Below are positions 36,208 through 49,000 of a stretch of DNA of 64,000 nt, in pieces. Numbering within the stretch: position 1 is the first letter of the stretch; every line of letters starts with the position of its first letter. Source of the DNA: Nemophila menziesii (lineage: Eukaryota > Streptophyta > Magnoliopsida > Boraginales > Hydrophyllaceae). The DNA lies in the NCBI GenBank assembly GCA_029959085.1, contig JARWIR010000005.1:33907350-33971349 (forward strand). Reading direction: 5' to 3'. The translations under genes and the position numbers were made by a program. The notes beneath the pieces are model-generated. The model was not told where the DNA came from. It did no database searches and was given only the letters and a program-made list of their open reading frames with translations.

Positions 36208-37576
36208 ACTTTTGAGTTTGGGGTGGGGTTCGTTGCCTCATCCCAATTTTTTGTGATTTACATGCTTTCAATAAAATTAATCTTAGGGTTGCATGACTGT
36301 AGAGAATTTTAAATGCCCCCATCAAGCATGCTTTTCATGAATTAATGATAGAAAATAGTTGACTTTACGAGTTAGTATAAACTGAACTTTGATTGCATGC
36401 AAACATGAGATAATTGATAGGGAGAATTAATGAACAATGCAAAAGAAGTAAACTTGTGCTTAAGGATAATAGGTGGTTTGTAGAACGTGAGATCTAAATG
36501 AGTAGAGAACCCACTTAGGTATGAACTAGAGACGAATTGTGTAGATAGGAAAATGATAGAGGCAGTTCTTTGTTAGCCCTTTGAATCTTTTTTTGGCTGT
36601 CTATCCCTGAATTGATTTTATCCTTCTTAGACAAATTCTTAGCCTTTAAGCCTTTCTTTTGTCACCACATTATAAGCCAATTTCCCTTTAGATTATTAGG
36701 CATGACCATATGACCCGCACTTGAATCACGATCCTGAGACTTCCTGTCTTGAGCTTGAGTTTGGGGTGGTGGGTCCACTATATGGGAATTTACATTGGGT
36801 TGGGATTTTTGAGCTTATCAATGATGCTTTGTGCTTTACATGATGATGATTCACAGGTTTATTGTATTGTAACCCTTTGCCGGGGTAATAGTGAATGGAA
36901 AAGAAGCTTCGAGCTCAAGTTATGAATAGGCATAACTATGAAAAATAGCATGATATCTCAACATCATAAAGAGAGTCATAGCTACAAGAAAAGAAAAAAA
37001 AAAAAAAAAAAACGAATGATTTGAAAAGATTATATATTCGGACCGGCAAAGTGGAAATTTTTATGTGAGTCATCCTTAGTGCTTATTGGGTTAATTTGGG
37101 GACGCTAATTAAGCGCGTCAATTGGGTTGAGTGAGAACGTTATTCGAGTGTAAACTCAAGCTCTTGGACAGTTGTTGATGGTAAGTGAGGAGAGAGCCAA
37201 AAGCTCACTTCAAATTTACCAAATATACATACCATACCGTCCTTCAGCCTATGCTAAAACCGTAAAGACCTCGTGATTCCTAGATGCACAGTGAGTTAAT
37301 AGGGATTATTCTAAGTGGAAAATTCAACACAAGTAAGGATCGAGGAACACCCTATAGCCACCATCTTGAGATAAGTAATAAGCGTAACCTTCTAGCATTG
37401 TGAAATTAATTTTGAATTGATATTGTTTTGTATTTGATTTTGCATGATAAGTGTAGGTGTATATTAATTCCTAGGTTAGACTATATGAAATTTGTTTTAA
37501 GCTTTGCTTTGGGATTATTTTCTAGATTCTACCTTCTGCATTCACCTAAAAGATCCTTTGTTTTATTTTTATTTTG

Positions 37577-37595
37577 CTTTGTCGGGACGACAAAG
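37577..37595 (+). other. hairpin before the polypurine tract (RE3)
   Basis: CTTTGTCG-GGA-CGACAAAG is identical to that of RE2 and lies 17 bases before the 3' LTR. Confidence 0.65.
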
Positions 37596-37612
37596 GTTTG
37601 AGTTTGGGGTCT

Positions 37613-39372
37613 TGATGTCTCCCGTTTTGTTCTAATTATTAGCCCCTTGGAGACATCCTTTTAGGTGAATAAATGACTTGTTTGATAGACTTTTAAGCTT
37701 AATTGATCATATTGCACTTTCTCCCCTTGGAAATTAACTATTTGCAGAATCTGAGCTTTTGTGCATAAATTTGACTGTTTTTAATGCAAAGTTAATAGGT
37801 TCTTGAAAGACCAATCCAAGGAGAAAAAGTGAGAATAAAGTCTTAGTGTATTTTAGAGTGTTAGGAAATGATTTCTAGTCGAGTTTCTATTTTTAGAGTA
37901 CACTTTCCTATTTTGATTTCTTGATTTATTGATTTATTCTTTTTAAGCATATGCGGTTTAATTATTTATTTAATGTGAAGCTTTTAAAGATAAATGGTAA
38001 TTACTTAGAGGCCAAGTCAAGATAAAGATGAAAGGAAAGAAGATTTACATGGAAATAAGAAGATTTGGTAAAGATTTATTTAAAGGAGGAAAAGATAAAG
38101 ATGCCTTTTGAAATCTGAAATCCAGCCACGTTTTAGGAATTAAATCATAATAAAAGATTGGCTAGGATTCTGGACGAATGGTCTGCACCAATAGAAAGAG
38201 CTTTCCAAGACAAGCAGTTTCATATATTGGAACTTCTCAAACGGATAAGTATTGAAAAAGATATGATCAAATCAAATCAGCAGCAAATCTTACCTTTCCT
38301 AGAATTTAGAGCTACGAATTTGAGAGTCTTTGACTTGTCCTCCACTCCAAGCAAAATTCGACCTAGACTCCTCCAACACCTATAAATACACCCCTTAACC
38401 TCCTACTTTCACACACTTCAGAGAATTACACAAGAGGCTTAAGGTTTACAAGTCAGAGCAAGAAGGCAAGGAGAAGCTAGTGCTGGAGGAGTCCTGTTCT
38501 TCCATCATCAGTCATCTTAACCTTTAGGTTCTTTATTTTCTTTCTGTAATTCGAAACTATGAATTCATTTATTTTAATTTTAGTTTTCCATTCCGTTATG
38601 AACTAATTTCTTTAGTACTTGAGAATCGCTATATGGGTTAAACTTAATTCTGTTTAATTTATGTTTTCTGAATTTGGGATTTAATAGTTTAAATTAGATT
38701 AGGTATTTTGTGTTGACTATTATCTTGTTTTAATTACTAATTTTGAAGTCATGAATCAACCTTAGCTCATAGTAATTAGGCTATTCCATATAGTGGCGTA
38801 TGGATCACCTTGATGGGGGGTTTAATTACAGACTTAGATAATAGACGCATAGTATCCGTTATTGACCTTGACAGGCTTAACTAACCATGCAGCCAATGAG
38901 GTAAATTATTATTCATCTGAAAGTAGCTTATATTCACCCTGACGGGGTTTGTAATACCGTAGGATAGCTCTTAGGTCCACCCTGACGGGGGCTAGGAGAT
39001 ATTAGAGTCCCGACTAGCATAATAATACCAGTTTATCCCTTAAACAGAAGCATGAATTAGATAGATTAGGTGAAACCCTTGCGAGGATCAAGTACTCTTT
39101 CTCATCTGAAGTTTCAAATCTCTTTTATTTGCTTTCTTTTAATTCAGTAGTTTATTTTATTGCATCTTTTAATTTATAAAACCAAACAAAAATCTTTACT
39201 TTATTTTTCTGTTAAGCAATTACTCTTACTTTTCGATTAATACCTGAGTTGTGCCTAATCCGTCCCTGCGAACGAACTCGATTTATCGAATATTACTTGG
39301 ACAACCGTACACTTGCGGTGATTGTGGTTCCTTTACTTTCGAATTAATTTAATAACACACCAGGACCCACCA
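37613..39372 (+). repeat. RE3 3' LTR
   Basis: It is 1760 bp, the same length as the 5' LTR and identical in all segments compared. This points to a very recent insertion. Confidence 0.93.
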
Positions 39373-39377
39373 AGCAC

Positions 39378-41230
39378 ATCGTGAATTTCAAGTATTTAGG
39401 AATCCTTTGGATTTCTTCCACAAACAGAGAGTTGATTTTGAGCTTTCTTACCATATCAACAAACTTCTCATCAGCTTTCTTTAGCACACAATATGGAAAG
39501 GGATGAGAAGGAAGATTATAATTCACAGCCAAATATTTCTTCGTTTGTTCCTTCATAGCCTTGCTAGGCTCTTTAGTTACTTATTTACTCACATCAACAA
39601 CTACATCTTCAACAATGACATCCTCTACAATCGAATTTTTGGATCTTTCTCCTTCTCAACCAGTAAGGTTGGGGGTAGATGTTTCCCACTCCTTAGTGCA
39701 ATCACCTTACATGATTTATTACTCCTCTAATTTTTGGTATTTCTTGGGAGTTGACCTTGACCTCAAACATTCAAAGCGTTGGCGATATGAGAGACTTAGT
39801 TCTCTGATAATTCTCAATAAGGGTGAGTGAGAATTAAGTGTCTCCTCTGTCTTAAGCGACTTCTCAACTGATGTTATCATAAATTTATTCAATATGGAAG
39901 CCAATTCATTCGTAGTAATCACGCCTTCTTGTGAATGGGAAGGGAATGCCTTCTGGGCAAGAGTATCTTCATAAGCGTCATATCCAGAATTTTGAGAAGC
40001 TTGAACTCCATGACTTGAACCTCCTTGATAATGTTTTTGAGGCATTGATTTGTAATTGTTTCCTTAGGGTCTCATTTGATAATTTCCTTGTTTGACCACC
40101 CCTTGAGGATTAGACCATTGAAGTCCTGGATGATTTCTATTCTGATTACCATAGACTTGACCACCCGAATAGTGGTTCCTGCGATTATTGATGAAGCATA
40201 CTGATTTTGGATTATTGGGTTACTTCTCCCATATAAGATCAGTTGCCCCACAGCAGGGACATCCTTCAGGCTCTTATACCACATTAACATTTGCTTGATT
40301 GTTGGATACAGATAGTTGTTTAATCTTGATCTCTACACTGGCAATATTAGCATTCAAAGCAGTTTTGGTGTCTAAATTTGAAGTACATATTTCAGAATCT
40401 GGAATCCGTGCTCTCGATGGTTGCCAACTCATCTCATTCTTCACAATCATATCCATTATACAAAGCACAAAATTTGCGCTTACCATCATAAAACCTCATC
40501 CACACATAGTTCCAACCTTCTCCTTGGAGGTTACCTCTAAACTCCTATAGAACATCCCTAGTGGTAAATCCAATGTATACACATGTAATGGACATTTCTT
40601 CAACAACGATTGGAAACGAGTCCACACGGCTCCTACAGTCTCTCCTTATTCTTGACGAAATCCTGCCAAATCAAGTTGTCCACTCAATCTTACACTTTGA
40701 GGATAGTACCTACCGAAGAAACCAGTTTTCAATTGCTCCTACGGGTTGATTACGTCGTTTGGTTGTTGATCGTACCACTCTCTATCTCCTTTGGTAAGGA
40801 AAAATAGAAACATAACAAAGTACATTTGTTCCCGATAAACTCCTTGAGAGACGTACGCATTGCAAATTTGCATGAGCTTTCGCATTGCTCGAACACGACT
40901 TCACGAGTGACCCCACTATAGTGATCGTAACTAGTAAATTGGTTGAGCATACCCACGTCGGGATTGAATCTCACGACTTGAATAGCGGGTGGGAGAATTC
41001 CAAGTGGTGGAAAGCGAGATGTTTTTTTATCATGAGGTTGCATGAACCAAGGCATGGCCCCAGGTGGGACTTATGCACCTTGATTATCATTCAACGGGCG
41101 CTTGCTCTCTAAGAGGATGTTGAAAGCGATTATTAATGTTCTCTGCCGGTGGAATAACCCTATCGGGTGGGACTCTTGGGTTCCCAATTTCATCGAAATT
41201 TAGTTGAGAATTAGCATTCACGGCAGCCAT
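39378..41230 (-). pseudogene. host-element gag (broken)
   Basis: The minus-strand start MAAVNANSQLNFDEIGNPRV lies at 41230. Gag sequence follows (PPLGILPPAIQVVRFNPDVG near 41000), then a broken zinc-knuckle area near 40250, a Gln/Asn-rich tail, and a linker containing YLAVNYNLPSHPFPYCVLKK and IQRIPKYLKF at 39400-39530. That linker would continue into the protease beyond RE3. Several frameshifts and stops are present. It belongs to a branch distinct from RE1-RE3. Confidence 0.75.
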
Positions 41231-41409
41231 TTTTCTTGTGCTCTTTTTTCTTCTCTTTCTCTTTGCTTTTGATCTTGAATCAATTTCTCAATATTCGAGA
41301 GCATGTATCGAACCTATTAGCTGTAGAGATACAAAAACAAGAACACGCGTAAGATAAAATAAAACAACTAATCACCAATAAAGTAAAACACAAATATATA
41401 ACTTTATAA

Positions 41410-41427
41410 TCCCCGACAGCGGCACCA
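41410..41427 (-). other. host-element primer-binding site
   Basis: The minus strand reads TGGTGCCGCTGTCGGGGA, a variant of the Asp-type site in RE1-RE3. It fixes the 5' end of the minus-strand element. Confidence 0.7.
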
Positions 41428-41435
41428 AAAACATG

Positions 41436-41935
41436 TCGGTTCTATGAGTGTGATAAATAATCACCTAAAAGTAAAGGACTTTAACCACCCGCAAGTGTAC
41501 GGGGTTCGTTGACAAGTAATGAAATGAATAAGTAAAGGGTTTCCGTTCTCAGGGATTATCAAAATTAAAGTAATTGTGTTTAGGAAAATCGTGGTTTAGT
41601 TGCAAACATAAATAATTAAAAGATATATGTTTTTTTGGTTTTCTTAAGATTAAACTAGAATGCAAAACAAAATAACTAAGAAAATATGTGAAATATAAGA
41701 GAGTGGTGTATGATCATTACCGGTAGTCCCTTAAGTTGATTAATTGGATGTTTCTAAACACAAGGGTAAATTGGTCATTCTAAATGTTAGTCGGTATTCA
41801 GTTCTCTTCCTAACCCCTCATGGGTGAATAGGACGCTATCCTACGAAACTAGGGACCCTCTCGGGTGACCCTACAATTTTTTGGACGTAATTGGTTCCTG
41901 CCCTATTGACTACTCGGCTAATGTTAATTTTTTTA
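41436..41935 (-). repeat. host-element 5' LTR remnant
   Basis: The region next to the primer site has the same layout as the RE2/RE3 LTR ends on the minus strand: a GTACACTTGCGG-like segment, then CACCCGAGAGGGTCCC and CACCCATGAGGGG, which echo the CCTGACGGGG words. The far LTR end could not be found; it seems truncated near 41.9 kb. Confidence 0.5.
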
Positions 41936-42260
41936 CACTATTTAATGAGTAAAGTTACCCATTTGTTCCCTTTAATTATTTATAAAAACTTTTTTTCATT
42001 AATTATTTAAAAGGTAAAAAAAATACCACCCACACGCATCCTCCTCCTCTTCCTCCTCCTTCTTCACCACAGTAGACATTCTTAAGATATAAAATAATAT
42101 TAATATATATATATAACCGACGACGTTGAAAAATAATGAAATAGAAAATCTCAAGCACATTATTCACCATCATCAACACTGTTTGTTATCCCTATTAACA
42201 ACATTAGACCATCATATAACCAAACTAAGTTTAAAAAAAATATTTTTACCATTCAAACTC

Positions 42261-42262
<2 letters not shown>

Positions 42263-42357
<95 letters not shown>
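42263..42357. repeat. (AG)n microsatellite
   Basis: About 47 uninterrupted AG units. Confidence 0.97.
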
Positions 42358-42359
<2 letters not shown>

Positions 42360-42924
42360 AAATGTTTAAGAAATTTTTGGAAAATAAGTGAAGATAGAGA
42401 CCAAAGGATCTCAATATCTTATTTCTCCCCACATTCTTAAGAAAAAATTCTAATGACTTAAAAGATAAATTCCATAATGGACGAACTAAAATACCTCCAC
42501 ATGATGTGAGGTTTTATTGATAAATTCATATATATGTAAAGATATTAATGGTTTATAAGTGCCTAGATAGGTAAGGTTAAAAATGATTAGGCTTAGAACT
42601 GTATCATGTCAGAGAGAGACTGCCATGGCTGCAAACAACGGTTATTTAATAAAGCATCCAAGTCAATCTCAGATTGTTGTTTATATGAAGTAGGATATGA
42701 TCATATTATCTTGTTTATTAATATATCTGAGTTTTAGATCAATTATATACTTTTTTTACCTTAATTTTTTTTTTTGGAATTTTTGATGTTATGGTGAAAT
42801 TGGAATTTCACCAAGAACACCACAAATTTCCAGAAATTTTTTAAAGATAAAAAAGTTTATAACCGTAAACGTTGAAAATAATGAAATATAAAACGTCAAA
42901 CTCATCTATTCACCCTCATTTCTC

Positions 42925-42993
42925 TCTTCTTCTTCTTCTTCTTCTTCTTCTTCTTCTTCTTCTTCTTCTTCTTCTTCTTCTTCTTCTTCTTCA
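42925..42993. repeat. (CTT)n microsatellite
   Basis: About 22 CTT units with almost no interruption. Confidence 0.95.
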
Positions 42994-44640
42994 TACCTCT
43001 ATTAGCATAAAAATTGTGTTATTCAAAATCACTTTTGTAATTTCAATAATAGATTTGTTGGTCGTAAATCGATTCATATCAAATTTTAGTTTTGACTTTT
43101 GTTCGTCTGAGGTTTGATATGAATTTATCTTTGCGTTCTCTTTTATTATATTTTATTTTGTTGTATTTAGGTGGTTAAAAAGTATCAGAGGTATTTTCTC
43201 TAAAAAAAATATGTTATTTGGTTATATATATTCACTACTTGAGTTTTCCATGGCCATAGCCCACTTGGATGTTAGGTATCTTGGATGAATTACGGTGATT
43301 TTTATTGTTGTAGGTCATGGTTGTTGTTTTGTTAATCATGATTAGGATCATTCGCTCAGTTTTAAGAATTTCAATCTATGGTGGGTTTTCAACGATTGCA
43401 CACTCAAATGTATGATTATATTACTTGAATATTTAGTAGTTGCAAGAGATTAATCCTCTATGTTTTTTTTATGTAATATTGTTGTTAATGGTCTGTCTCT
43501 TTTTTGGATTTGGTCAATTCTGCTATTTATCCTTCCGTATAATGTTTGTTGTTATAAATAATATCATTTTCCAACAAAAATAATATTTTTGCCATCATCG
43601 ACATTACATGCTACCTCATAAACAATAATAGACTACCGAACAACCAAATTAAGGTTATAAAAAATCAATTTTTGAAAAAACCATATAACTGAAAAATGTT
43701 GGGAAGAATAGTTTGAGAACTTATATTTTATATGTTTGTCATGGTGGTTTGATGAGTTTAAGGTTTAATTAAATCGTGTTTTGCCATGGCAGTATGAAGA
43801 AAGTGAGTTTGGGGTTTCATTTTTTTTGTTATGGTGGTGTGAAGAAGATCAATTTGAGTTTTTTTGAAATATTGTAAATGGTGTGAAGAAGATGAGTTTG
43901 AGATTTTTTTATAATTTGTAAATTAGAGAATTATTAGCAGTATTAGTGTTTTTTAGTATTTTCTGTTAAAAAACAAACCAAAGATAAGGGTGGGGGCAAT
44001 TGGACCTCTTGAGTTTAGTTATAGGGTAATTTGCATATACATATTTTTGTTTTGGGGAGGTTCCAATTTTTCAGAAAAAATACAAAGAAAATGTCTTACA
44101 CTAACCCAAGATTAATAGATACCTTATACGCAGACCGAACAAATGGTTGAATTTGTTACTCTTTCTGTTTTGTAAATTAGTAGACATCAAACATGTAGAC
44201 ATACTTAGCTATCTATACAAACCTACACCACGCAAATCTAAGAAAACAACAATTTTTTGAAAAATTACCATATAGATATTTAAGATGTTTTAAATTTATT
44301 GGAAATATCGAGTTTTTAGAAAGGGGAAGGAGAGCAGGATGAGTATTTTAAGGGGTATATATATTAGGATGTAACGATTTAAGTTTTTTTTGAAATGATT
44401 TAGATGTAATACCTTATAGAGATTTATATTAAATTCAATTAGATAAATTAATTTAGACAAATAAAAATATAAACCGTGTATCTTTTAATATTTGTTGGTA
44501 AAATAATTTAGAAAAATTGGACGACCTTGACCCATGGAGATAAGAGATAAATCTGAAGCGTTGAGTTATTCAAGAGTGGTAGAGCGATCACAACCGTTTT
44601 TTATCCAATTAATGGTATTCTTAGATTAAATTGTGAGATA

Positions 44641-44897
44641 CTCCCTCCGTTCCACTATATTTGTCCACTTAGCTTTTCACATATATTAAGAAATATAATA
44701 AATACATTTACCATTACAAAAATACCCCTAATAAAGTATCTTGATATCTTAAATGTGTATTAGAAATATAATTTATAATATTTTAATAAGGGTAATAGTG
44801 GAAAAAGTATTAAAAAAAGTGTCTTGAACTCCTAAGTGGACAATATATTTGGAACATTAATTTTAGTAAGTGGACAATTTAAGTGGAACGGAGGGAG
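44641..44897. mobile_element. Stowaway-type MITE
   Basis: The ends CTCCCTCCGTTCC and GGAACGGAGGGAG are the classic plant Stowaway (Tc1/mariner-like) terminal repeats, flanked by TA on both sides. It is 257 bp, AT-rich inside and has no coding capacity. Confidence 0.93.
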
Positions 44898-45188
44898 TAT
44901 AATATAAATGTTTATGGTCGTTAATCAAAGTAATATACTAATATTTTTATTACATATATAATAATATAAATGAATGTTAAATTAAATAAAGTAGTGAAAA
45001 TGTATATTGATATTGTAGATGAATAAATTATATTTTACGTCCTTTATAAAGTATTTTTTTCGTATATTTTTATTTGTCCTATTTTTTTGGCACAAAGAGT
45101 AAAAAAGACATTAAATATACTCTCTCTTTACTATATTGTCCTTATTCATTGAGTAGAATGTCATTGAATGCACCATTGCTTTTAACTA

Positions 45189-45454
45189 CTACATCCATTC
45201 CATAACAATTGATTTTTTAGCCAAAAAAAATATATTATATAATGTATGTCATTTTTAAAGTTCCAAAGCAAAATAAATGATATTTTTCCTATTCTACTTT
45301 TCTTTTAAAATGTCTTACCAAGTAAATATCTAATTTTCTCTATGTTATAATTAGGGTTATGTTAGTTATTTTAAACTAAAATTTACCTATTTTTTTAGGT
45401 TTCTTAATATGTATGAAAAACTCTAAAGAGTCAATTATTATGGATTTGAGGTAG
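45189..45454. mobile_element. diverged Stowaway-type MITE
   Basis: The ends CTACATCCATTCC and GGATTTGAGGTAG are imperfect inverted repeats flanked by TA. The inner ends TAACAATTGA and TCAATTATTA also pair. It is 266 bp and older than the neighbouring copy. Confidence 0.7.
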
Positions 45455-45581
45455 TAATTAATTAGGAGTGATATTGGAAAAATGAAAAAAAATGTCTTAG
45501 ATAATATAAAAAGAACAAATATTATTGGACACCTGTTTTTAAAAAGAAGAATAAATAAAAATAAAATGAGATAGGAGAAAA

Positions 45582-45664
45582 GATTTTTTTTTTTTTTTTT
45601 TTTTATTACATGGGAGACCCCAAACCGGGATCGTGGTAAGCACTAAATTTTTTTTTTTTTTTTT
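45582..45664 (-). mobile_element. possible SINE 3' fragment between poly(T) runs
   Basis: A core containing ACCACGATCCCGGTTTGGGG and CTCCCATGTAAT (minus strand) sits between two long T runs. The CTCxCATGTA end resembles the tail of the SINE at 46970. No clear target duplication is visible. Confidence 0.35.
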
Positions 45665-45934
45665 TTTGACGTTACATAATAAAATTGTTCAGAAAGGAGG
45701 ACCTTTTAAAGGATAAATTGGTAATTTATTTTCGATTATGAACACGAGAAAGAAGAAGTAAAAGAAACGGACAATATATGTCATAAAAGTGTTACCAATG
45801 GAATGAGTTCTCTTATGCATGGCCTTGGAATTAATTCACTTCTCTATCTACTTTTTGTATTCGTACCTTTTTCAAGAACAATAGAAGCCCACCCAATGGA
45901 ATATTAGTCATCTTTCCTTTTAGTCATCTCCTTT

Positions 45935-46008
45935 CTGTCTTTATATTCACATAACTCATTCTCCCCTCTCCTCATATCTACCCATTCTTGCTCTATCGAT
46001 AATCAAAG
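45935..46008 (+). promoter_or_regulatory. promoter-proximal region of the multicopper oxidase gene
   Basis: A TTTATATT near 45939 could serve as TATA box. A pyrimidine-rich leader, free of upstream ATG, precedes the start codon at 46009. The inference rests on position only. Confidence 0.35.
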
Positions 46009-49000
46009 ATGGTGTTGGTGCATTTCATTTGTTTGCTATTGTTAGAGTTTTTAATGTGTACAACATCAACATGGGCAGTGGATGATTTAATAAGTCCATC
46101 AAAATTGAAAATGTTTGTTGATAAACTTCCAGATATGCCCAAAATTGAAGGCTTCGATGTTGTCAAAGGTGTTCATGTTCCAAAATCATTGAAGATTGGA
46201 ATGTACCACAAAAAATGGGTAAAGTGCCCCTCACTCTCTTCACTATTTCCACCTTACTTCAGATTATTGTATATGCTTCTGCAAAGATTTCTTCACTATA
46301 ATTTTAATGTAGAGTTACAAACGATTTATACTTTTTCAGCTTCATATTATCCAGCCCATGCACTATGCCTCTCTCTAGGTGTCCTTGCAATTTCTGTCAT
46401 GCATTATCAAAATTTAAATGTAGAGTCAAGAACACTTTATACTTTATTAGCTTTATTATTTTAGATTAAATAGTAATATAATTGAAGGTATGATTTTACA
46501 CGAACTCGAGAATTTACACCTCCCATAGTCCCTAGACACCAATTTTTACATGGCGTTGGAAAGTGTCGGTTTAAAGTTATTGTTATCAGTCTATCACTTA
46601 GATTGTGGTCCTTATTTTCGTACTTTATCTGTATTAGCTATATCTGTTTTCGTTTTTAACTTTATTTTCTTTTATAATGCTTTTCAACAGATTAGAAAAT
46701 ATATGTGTTGGTTTAATCTTTACACTATTTTAGGGTATTTTGAAGGAAAAAAAAACTATTTCAGGGTATTTAAAGTTATTGAAAAGTTGACATTTGACAA
46801 CCTGTTATTGATAAATTTGGAGATTTTTTTTAAACAAGAACAAACTAGAGTACTTTTAACTAAATGAATTTAATATTAGAAGATAAAAATTTAAAATCGA
46901 TCGGAGAATAAACAATATACACCTAGATGGGTGAATTTTAGTTATTTTTATTAGTAGCAAAAGACACAAGAGGTCCTGGGATCGAATCTCATTGGAGTCG
47001 AAATGACTCCGAACCCAAAGTGGCTCTCTCATGTACTCAAAAAAAAAAAAAGACACAATTTTGATAATTATATAATTGAAACATATAAGACAGAATTAAT
47101 CGTGTTTTAAAACAAAAAATAACTAAAATTAATAATTGATGTAATGGTTAAATTACTCACAGAGAACAAGGTCTTGATTCTAAGTCTTACATTACTATAG
47201 ATGTATAAAGAAAAAATAATTAAAATTATACTTATATTTAATAAAAACCGGATATGGTTAGACATGCTCATTTAAGGACTAGCTATAGTCCTTTGTAGTC
47301 GAGATCTTTACTAGATCAACATGGGAAATGAAGGGACCCAAATTAAAAATAACTTTATTCTTTCTTTTCAATCTTCAGATCCAAATATAATGACCAAATT
47401 GTTTCTAAGGTGGATTCGAGATCAATATAATCATTACAACATTTGTTTTCTCATTCTTTTCCAAAAGGTGATTATACTTATGCGACTGAATTATAAAATG
47501 TTAGTAGGGGTATTAGGTAAAGTGGAGTTATAGTCATCCAAACATGATTTATTACTTTCAACTTTACTCAAATTTCATAATCTTCTGATCTCCACTAGCT
47601 AACACCCATCTTAATTAATTAATCAATTTATTTATTAATTTATTTACTTTCAAATTTCAGCATTTTTTTTTTAGTCAAAAGAACATAAATAACCATAAAC
47701 AAAATATTACAACTTATCCAATACCAGTTGGTTCCAAGTCTTTCCTAATTAAATTAGCTAATTGGGAGGGAAGAAAGGCATTCCAAATGCCAAACAAACA
47801 CCCACGAAGTATTTGTTTAGCAACTTAATTAGCAACCCTATTCTTGGACCTCTTTACAAAAGAGATTTTAATATTATACAAGTTCTTAAAAAAGATTTTA
47901 ATTTCAGCATTAAATTGGAACATATTTATTCTATTATATTAATAAAATTATTCTTTTTAATCTAGAAATTTCATAGAGATCTTCCTCCGACACCCGGATT
48001 TGCATATGGTACATCACGTCACACATCAACAATTCCTGGTCCTACAATTGAGTCCCTCCATGGAGTTGATACTTATGTGACCTGGACAAACCATCTTCCG
48101 TCAAAACATATATTACCATGGGATCCAACTATCCCAACCGCAATTCCTTTAAACAAAAAGGGTATTCCTACAGTGGTGCACCTTCATGGTGGCATTGATG
48201 AGCCCCAAAGTGATGGTCATGCTCACTCATGGTTTACATCTGGATTTAAAGAGAAAGGCCCAACTTGGCAAAAGAAAAAGTATCATTATCATAACATTCA
48301 ACATCCAGGTATATTCATATTCCTATAATTTTCTATTTATTGTCATGTATAGAAACTTACAAATTTGCCTATACAGGTACATTATGGTATCATGATCATG
48401 CAATGGGGTTGACTAGAGTTAACTTATTAGCTGGTCTTTTCGGGGCCTACATCATTCGACAACCACAACTCGAGGCACCACTTGGATTACCGTATGATCA
48501 TGAGTTTGATCGACCGTTGATTGTGTTTGATCGTAGCTTTCGAAGCGATGGTTCGATCTATATGAATTCTACAGGAGATAACCCTACCATACACCCTCAA
48601 TGGCAGCCTGAGTATTTCGGTGACGCAATTATAGTCAATGGAAAAGCATGGCCCTATATGGTAGTGAAACGTAGGAGATATCGATTTCGTATCATCAATG
48701 CAAGTAATGCTAGATTTTTCAAATTTTATTTCACCAATAACATGTCATTTATCCATGTGGGATCCGACTCATCATACAATGAGCGACCAATCACGATCAA
48801 AGAATTATTATTAGCACCGTCAGAAATTGCTGATGTCATCGTTGACTTCTCAAAGTCAAACTCCGAATCAACCATTTTGAGGAACGGTGCACCGTATCCA
48901 TTTCCTTCCGGTGATCCAGTCAATGAAGCCAATGGTAAAGTCATGAAATTCCTCATAAAACCCTCACATACTATCTTAGATGAGAGATATAAAATTGCAA

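Larger units (their letters stand above)
36127..37612 (+). other. RE3 conserved 3' non-coding region and polypurine tract
   Basis: It holds the same ordered blocks as RE2: hairpin 36188-36207, TGAGTTTGGGGTGGGGTTCG at about 36213, GGTGGTGGGTCCAC near 36765, a poly(A) run near 36995, AGGAGAGAGCCAAAAGCTCA near 37190, hairpin 37577-37595 and the tract TTTGAGTTTGGGGTCT ending at 37612. No gene is present. Confidence 0.7.
27351..39372 (+). mobile_element. RE3: complete young Athila-type LTR retrotransposon
   Basis: It is 12,022 bp with two 1760-bp LTRs that appear identical wherever I compared them. The 5-bp target duplication AGCAC stands at 27346-27350 and 39373-39377. It carries a primer site, an uninterrupted Gag-Pol frame, a third ORF and a purine tract. 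The insertion lies between the gag-protease linker and protease of the minus-strand host element. It is the only element in the window with every catalytic motif intact. Confidence 0.95.
41936..44638. other. AT-rich intergenic DNA
   Basis: No gene is supported. Apart from two microsatellites, it has repeated short words such as GTGAAGAAGATGAGTTTG near 43790-43910, and two similar stretches AATAATGAAATA at 42131 and 42880 followed by TTCACC. The leucine-rich open frame at 42872-43117 is the CTT microsatellite. Confidence 0.6.

Noticed and set aside
42872..43117. Poly-leucine frame
   Set aside because: Produced by the CTT microsatellite.
47137..47210. Second SINE-like segment in intron 1
   Set aside because: It has weak A- and B-box resemblance only, with no tail or target duplication that I could find.
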